This document shows, one piece after another, positions 42,177-44,883 of a stretch of DNA of 44,883 nucleotides. A program made the translations under genes and the position numbers. The number at the start of each line of letters is the position of its first letter. Position 1 is the stretch's first letter. The stretch comes from an uncultured Sutterella sp. (GTDB lineage: Bacteria > Pseudomonadota > Gammaproteobacteria > Burkholderiales > Burkholderiaceae_F): positions 1 through 44,883 of the forward strand of contig CAJKSP010000019.1 of assembly GCA_905202595.1 (NCBI GenBank), read 5' to 3'. The notes beneath the pieces were generated by a model that worked only from the letters and a program-made list of their open reading frames with translations, made no database searches and was not told the origin of the DNA.

Positions 42177-42722
42177 ATGATCAACGAACTCAACCAAATG
42201 ATCGAAAAGGGAGCTCTGCAGCTCGCGCCCTTTGCTGCCCAGGACGGCGGCGCCCTTTCGGTCAATCGCCTGCCTTCAGGGGTGCTCTTTGCGCTCGCCG
42301 AAGACGATCCTGAAAGGCTTCGGCTCTATACGAATGCGGCCCCGGTCACGGCGTTCATCCGCGAATCGCCTGAAGCGCTGCTGAATCTGCTGATGCTTGC
42401 CGGACCGGCTTCTGCCTGGCCCGAACTCCGGCTTGGCGCGGACCGCAGCGGACGCTACATCTGGATCAGCTGCACGCTCTCGGCCGAAGAATGCCGAGAC
42501 GATCGCCTGCCGGAGGCGCTTGCCGCCTTTCTCGCCGACGCCGACTCGATGCGCCGCGCCGCGATCGATGCGATCAACGAAGCTGCGGCCGGCCGGCGGG
42601 GCGAAGAGTCGGCAGAGGTTGCGCCTCAGGCGCCCGCGCCTGCCGCTGAGCCGCTCCCTGAAGAGATGACGAGCGAAAGCGTGAGCGACTTCATTGCAAG
42701 CCAGCAGGTCTTTTGGGGCTAG
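42177..42722 (+). CDS. Class I (CesT-like) T3SS effector chaperone
   Basis: A 181-residue protein whose first 140 residues fit the CesT fold (MINELNQMIEKGALQ helix, then strands VNRLPSGVLFALAED and RYIWISCTLSAEE, then a helix LPEALAAFLADADSM) and which ends in a Pro/Glu-rich tail. GGGAGG six bases before the ATG at 42177 sets the start, against a longer frame from 42063. It lies directly upstream of the long Thr-rich reading frame, the usual chaperone-effector order, so I infer that frame is its client. Confidence 0.72.
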   Translation: MINELNQMIEKGALQLAPFAAQDGGALSVNRLPSGVLFALAEDDPERLRLYTNAAPVTAFIRESPEALLNLLMLAGPASAWPELRLGADRSGRYIWISCTLSAEECRDDRLPEALAAFLADADSMRRAAIDAINEAAAGRRGEESAEVAPQAPAPAAEPLPEEMTSESVSDFIASQQVFWG

Positions 42723-42820
42723 CAAGCGCCGAAGCGCCTGAAGCGGAGGCTGTCCTGCTGCATAGGGCCGGGACGGCGGCGCTTATTCGAGCATTTCCTC
42801 CTTCTGCAGCGTCTTTCAAA

Positions 42821-44883
42821 ATGTGCAAAGTTCATCCGTACGCCGCGACGACGACTACGACCACGACAACGCCCGCAACCACGACTACGACCGCGAGAAC
42901 GAGAACGTCCGCGCCCGCGACGACAACTACGACGACGACCACTTCGCGGGTACGCGCCGATGCGCTGGACGCTTTCCTTGAGGAAATGGACATCCAAAAG
43001 GTCGGCTCGGACGAAGGCGCTGTCGCTGCGGCGGCGCAGGGCTGGGACAGCCGGCTCGCTGACGGCGCCGAGGCGGCGCGGATTACGGCTGCAGCTCAGC
43101 TGGCCATGCGGGATGCCGGGGTCGCTCGGCTGATCGATGCCGCTTCGAGCCTTTCGGCCGAGCATCCGGCCGGCTTGGCGGCGAAAGCGCAGGACTTGGA
43201 GACCGTTCGGGCGCGCGAGGCCGCTGAATTCAATCAAGTGCTCGAAAAAGTGGTCGCCGGAACGCTTGACGATTCCATGTCGATCTATGCGCAACGCCTT
43301 CGCACCAAGGCAGGCCGCCGGCTGCAGACCGACCTCGAGGCGGTCATTGCCGCTGCAGACGGGAAATGCGGCGAAGTGCAGGCGCTTGCGGCAACGCTCG
43401 CGAGCGGCCGGATCCAGCGAGCGGCGGGCGACATGGCGTCCCCCGCGCTAGCGAACGTCGCCGCAAACGCGCTTCCTGCCGCCATCCTGATCCTGATGTC
43501 GGCGCAGACGCGCCAAGAAGCCGACAGCGCGGTTGAAAAGCTCTCGCGCGTTTTCAAGCAGCTTGAAGGGCTTCTCAAGGCATCGCCCGATGAAGCGGAC
43601 GGCGAGGTGATCGCGGTCGCCAAGCGGTTTGCGCAAAGAATTGCGAAGGCAAAGCAGAGCGCTGTCGAGCTCCTCTCGAGCATGAGCTTCAATAAGCAAG
43701 GCCAGGCGATTCTTGCCGAGACCGATCTGAACTTCCAGGCGCAGGGAGAGGGCGAGGCGCCGAAGACCCGCGCCGCCGATCTTCTGCAGCGCTTCGGCAG
43801 CGTCATCAGCGCGGCGCGCGATGCCGCCGTCTCGGCGGTGAAGCGGCTCGCCGCCCGAGTGACTGAAGCGCACGGTGCTATTCTGCGCGGGGATATGAAA
43901 GCCGCCTGCTCGGCGCTTTCTGATGTTCGGCGCGCCAATCCGCAGGCGGCAGAATCCCTTTTCGCCGACATGCGCAAGGCGGCGCTTGAAGAGGCCAAGC
44001 TGAGTACGGCTCAGGCGCTCGGACTCGATCCGGCCAAGGTTTCCTACAAGCCCGTCAATGCCGCCGGCGTGCTCGATGACGGCGCGCGCTTGGGCAAGCG
44101 GCTCGCCGACAAGGCCATGGACGGCGCATTTGACAGCCTGGCCGCATGGCAGGCGCTTCCCGATCAAGGGAAGTCGAGGCTTGCGAAGCTGGAAGCGGCT
44201 GCGGTGAAAACGCTTTCCGCTGTGCGAGAGAACGGTCCCGGCGGCGATCCGAAGCCGGCGCTCTTCTATCGGGAATATCCGCGAACGAGCGTCGCCGCCA
44301 GAGCTCTCTGCGAGGCCGCGCTCGACGTGCCGCTTCTCTCCGCCGAAGCGAAAGACGAAGCGCGGCGTCATCTCGACGAAGCGCAGCGCGCAGCAGACGA
44401 CAAGGCAAAGGCCCGCTGCTGGGACAGCGCCCTCAAGGCTCTTCAGGAAGGGCTCGCATCCGCCATCGCCAAGCTCGATGCGGATCAGGCGCCGCAGACG
44501 GTCCTTGACGCCTACGGCATTGATGCCGCGCATCCCTTCGGCTCCGTCAACAAAGGCCTTCTTGGCTTTTCAGCCAATGCGAGGCTTGCAGACTTCAAGA
44601 GCCCGGAACGCATTCAGAGCTTTGCGAAGGCGGCCGAAGTCATGGCCGCAGGCCTCGAGCAGGCTGCAAGGCCTGATCCCGCACCGGACGGCAGCCAGCC
44701 GGCGGGTCCCTTGGCGGCGCCCGCAGCGCAGATGCGCGCGCAGGCCCAGGCTCTGCAGGCCGCGCAGACGCCCGCAGAGCGCGAAAGCGCTTTTTCGAGC
44801 ATTCTTCGGCTTGCCGCCGGCTCAGCCGCGGCCGGCTCGCCCTTCGATCGGATTCGCTCCGCGGGCCAGACGTTCCGTCAGCA
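42821..44883 (+). CDS. Large candidate T3SS effector with Thr-rich N-terminus (3' truncated)
   Basis: An open frame of at least 687 codons that reaches the window edge with no stop. The protein begins MCKVHPYAA, then three Thr-rich runs (residues 10-17, 20-24, 34-41) separated by Pro/Ala/Arg, a low-complexity N-terminus typical of type III signals. The rest is Ala-rich and mostly helical (for example AARDAAVSAVKRLAARVTEAHG), without a recognised catalytic motif or signal peptide; I do not recognise a family. Start is uncertain: the ATG at 42821 lacks a clear ribosome binding site, and the frame stays open upstream to a TTG at 42713 that would overlap the chaperone stop. The opposite-strand frame at 43448-44533 is a shadow. 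Confidence 0.75.
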   Translation, partial: MCKVHPYAATTTTTTTTPATTTTTARTRTSAPATTTTTTTTSRVRADALDAFLEEMDIQKVGSDEGAVAAAAQGWDSRLADGAEAARITAAAQLAMRDAGVARLIDAASSLSAEHPAGLAAKAQDLETVRAREAAEFNQVLEKVVAGTLDDSMSIYAQRLRTKAGRRLQTDLEAVIAAADGKCGEVQALAATLASGRIQRAAGDMASPALANVAANALPAAILILMSAQTRQEADSAVEKLSRVFKQLEGLLKASPDEADGEVIAVAKRFAQRIAKAKQSAVELLSSMSFNKQGQAILAETDLNFQAQGEGEAPKTRAADLLQRFGSVISAARDAAVSAVKRLAARVTEAHGAILRGDMKAACSALSDVRRANPQAAESLFADMRKAALEEAKLSTAQALGLDPAKVSYKPVNAAGVLDDGARLGKRLADKAMDGAFDSLAAWQALPDQGKSRLAKLEAAAVKTLSAVRENGPGGDPKPALFYREYPRTSVAARALCEAALDVPLLSAEAKDEARRHLDEAQRAADDKAKARCWDSALKALQEGLASAIAKLDADQAPQTVLDAYGIDAAHPFGSVNKGLLGFSANARLADFKSPERIQSFAKAAEVMAAGLEQAARPDPAPDGSQPAGPLAAPAAQMRAQAQALQAAQTPAERESAFSSILRLAAGSAAAGSPFDRIRSAGQTFRQ
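42848..42943 (+). repeat. Thr-codon low-complexity repeat
   Basis: Runs of ACN codons (8, 5 and 8 in a row, at 42848-42871, 42878-42892 and 42920-42943) make an ACGACTACGACC-like short-period pattern. Length changes in units of three would keep the frame, so this can vary the N-terminus without switching the gene off. Confidence 0.7.

Noticed and set aside
42848..42943. Repeat pattern that might be read as a CRISPR-like or tandem array
   Set aside because: It is a run of Thr codons in an open frame; there are no spaced identical repeats, and no CRISPR array is visible anywhere in the window.
43448..44533. 361-codon open frame on the minus strand near the right edge
   Set aside because: The plus strand carries a longer uninterrupted frame with consistent codon use; the minus frame is rich in Arg, Gly and Cys and looks like a shadow.

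Overview
The window reads as a GC-rich chromosome segment of a Gram-negative bacterium. I think it is most likely a betaproteobacterium of the Sutterellaceae type, but this rests on overall gene character (compact class I ribonucleotide reductase, autotransporter, Ysc-like injectisome, short intergenic gaps) and not on any phylogenetic marker. About half of the window is housekeeping or accessory genes, and the rest is one continuous type III secretion (T3SS) locus that runs off the right edge.

Left part (1-14.9 kb): the 3' end of a umuC-type translesion polymerase; a Tat-exported DUF362 protein; nrdA-nrdB (class I ribonucleotide reductase with a candidate pair of NrdR boxes); a P1-family (DmpA-like) self-cleaving peptidase; a polysaccharide deacetylase; a carboxylesterase; a PhzF-family isomerase; an autotransporter; a small unknown gene; and a tyrosine recombinase. 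The autotransporter is the most unusual gene here. Its only plausible ATG and its signal peptide lie in different frames, separated by a run of nine G (nine C on the coding strand). Loss of one base (or gain of two) restores an 829-residue secreted protein, so the copy in this sequence looks phase-OFF.

T3SS locus (15.1-44.9 kb): it opens with a membrane-anchored SpoIIE/PP2C-type phosphatase and an ABC-type periplasmic binding protein. A leftward operon follows: sctW (YopN-TyeA fusion), SycN-like, YscX-like, YscY-like, sctV. Divergent from it is a long rightward series: two EspA-like filament proteins flanking a small coiled-coil gene, a SycD-like chaperone, the translocators sctE and sctB, a YscB-like chaperone, then sctC-D-(yscE)-F-G-I-J-K-L-N-O-P-Q-R, an anti-sigma antagonist plus anti-sigma kinase pair, sctS-T-U, a class I chaperone, and a large open reading frame (Thr-rich start, no stop before the window ends) that is probably an effector.

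How the parts fit: gene order is colinear block by block with the Yersinia Ysc system (yopN-tyeA-sycN-yscXYV; lcrGVH-yopBD; yscBCDEFG-IJKL; yscNOPQRSTU), but the lcrG/lcrV position is held by EspA-like proteins and a 96-residue coiled-coil protein. The phosphatase at the left end and the RsbV/RsbW pair inserted between sctR and sctS make a complete partner-switching circuit inside the locus, similar in logic to Bordetella BtrU/BtrV/BtrW. The binding protein encoded directly after the phosphatase suggests the circuit may read a periplasmic ligand. No sigma factor that the circuit could control is present in the window.
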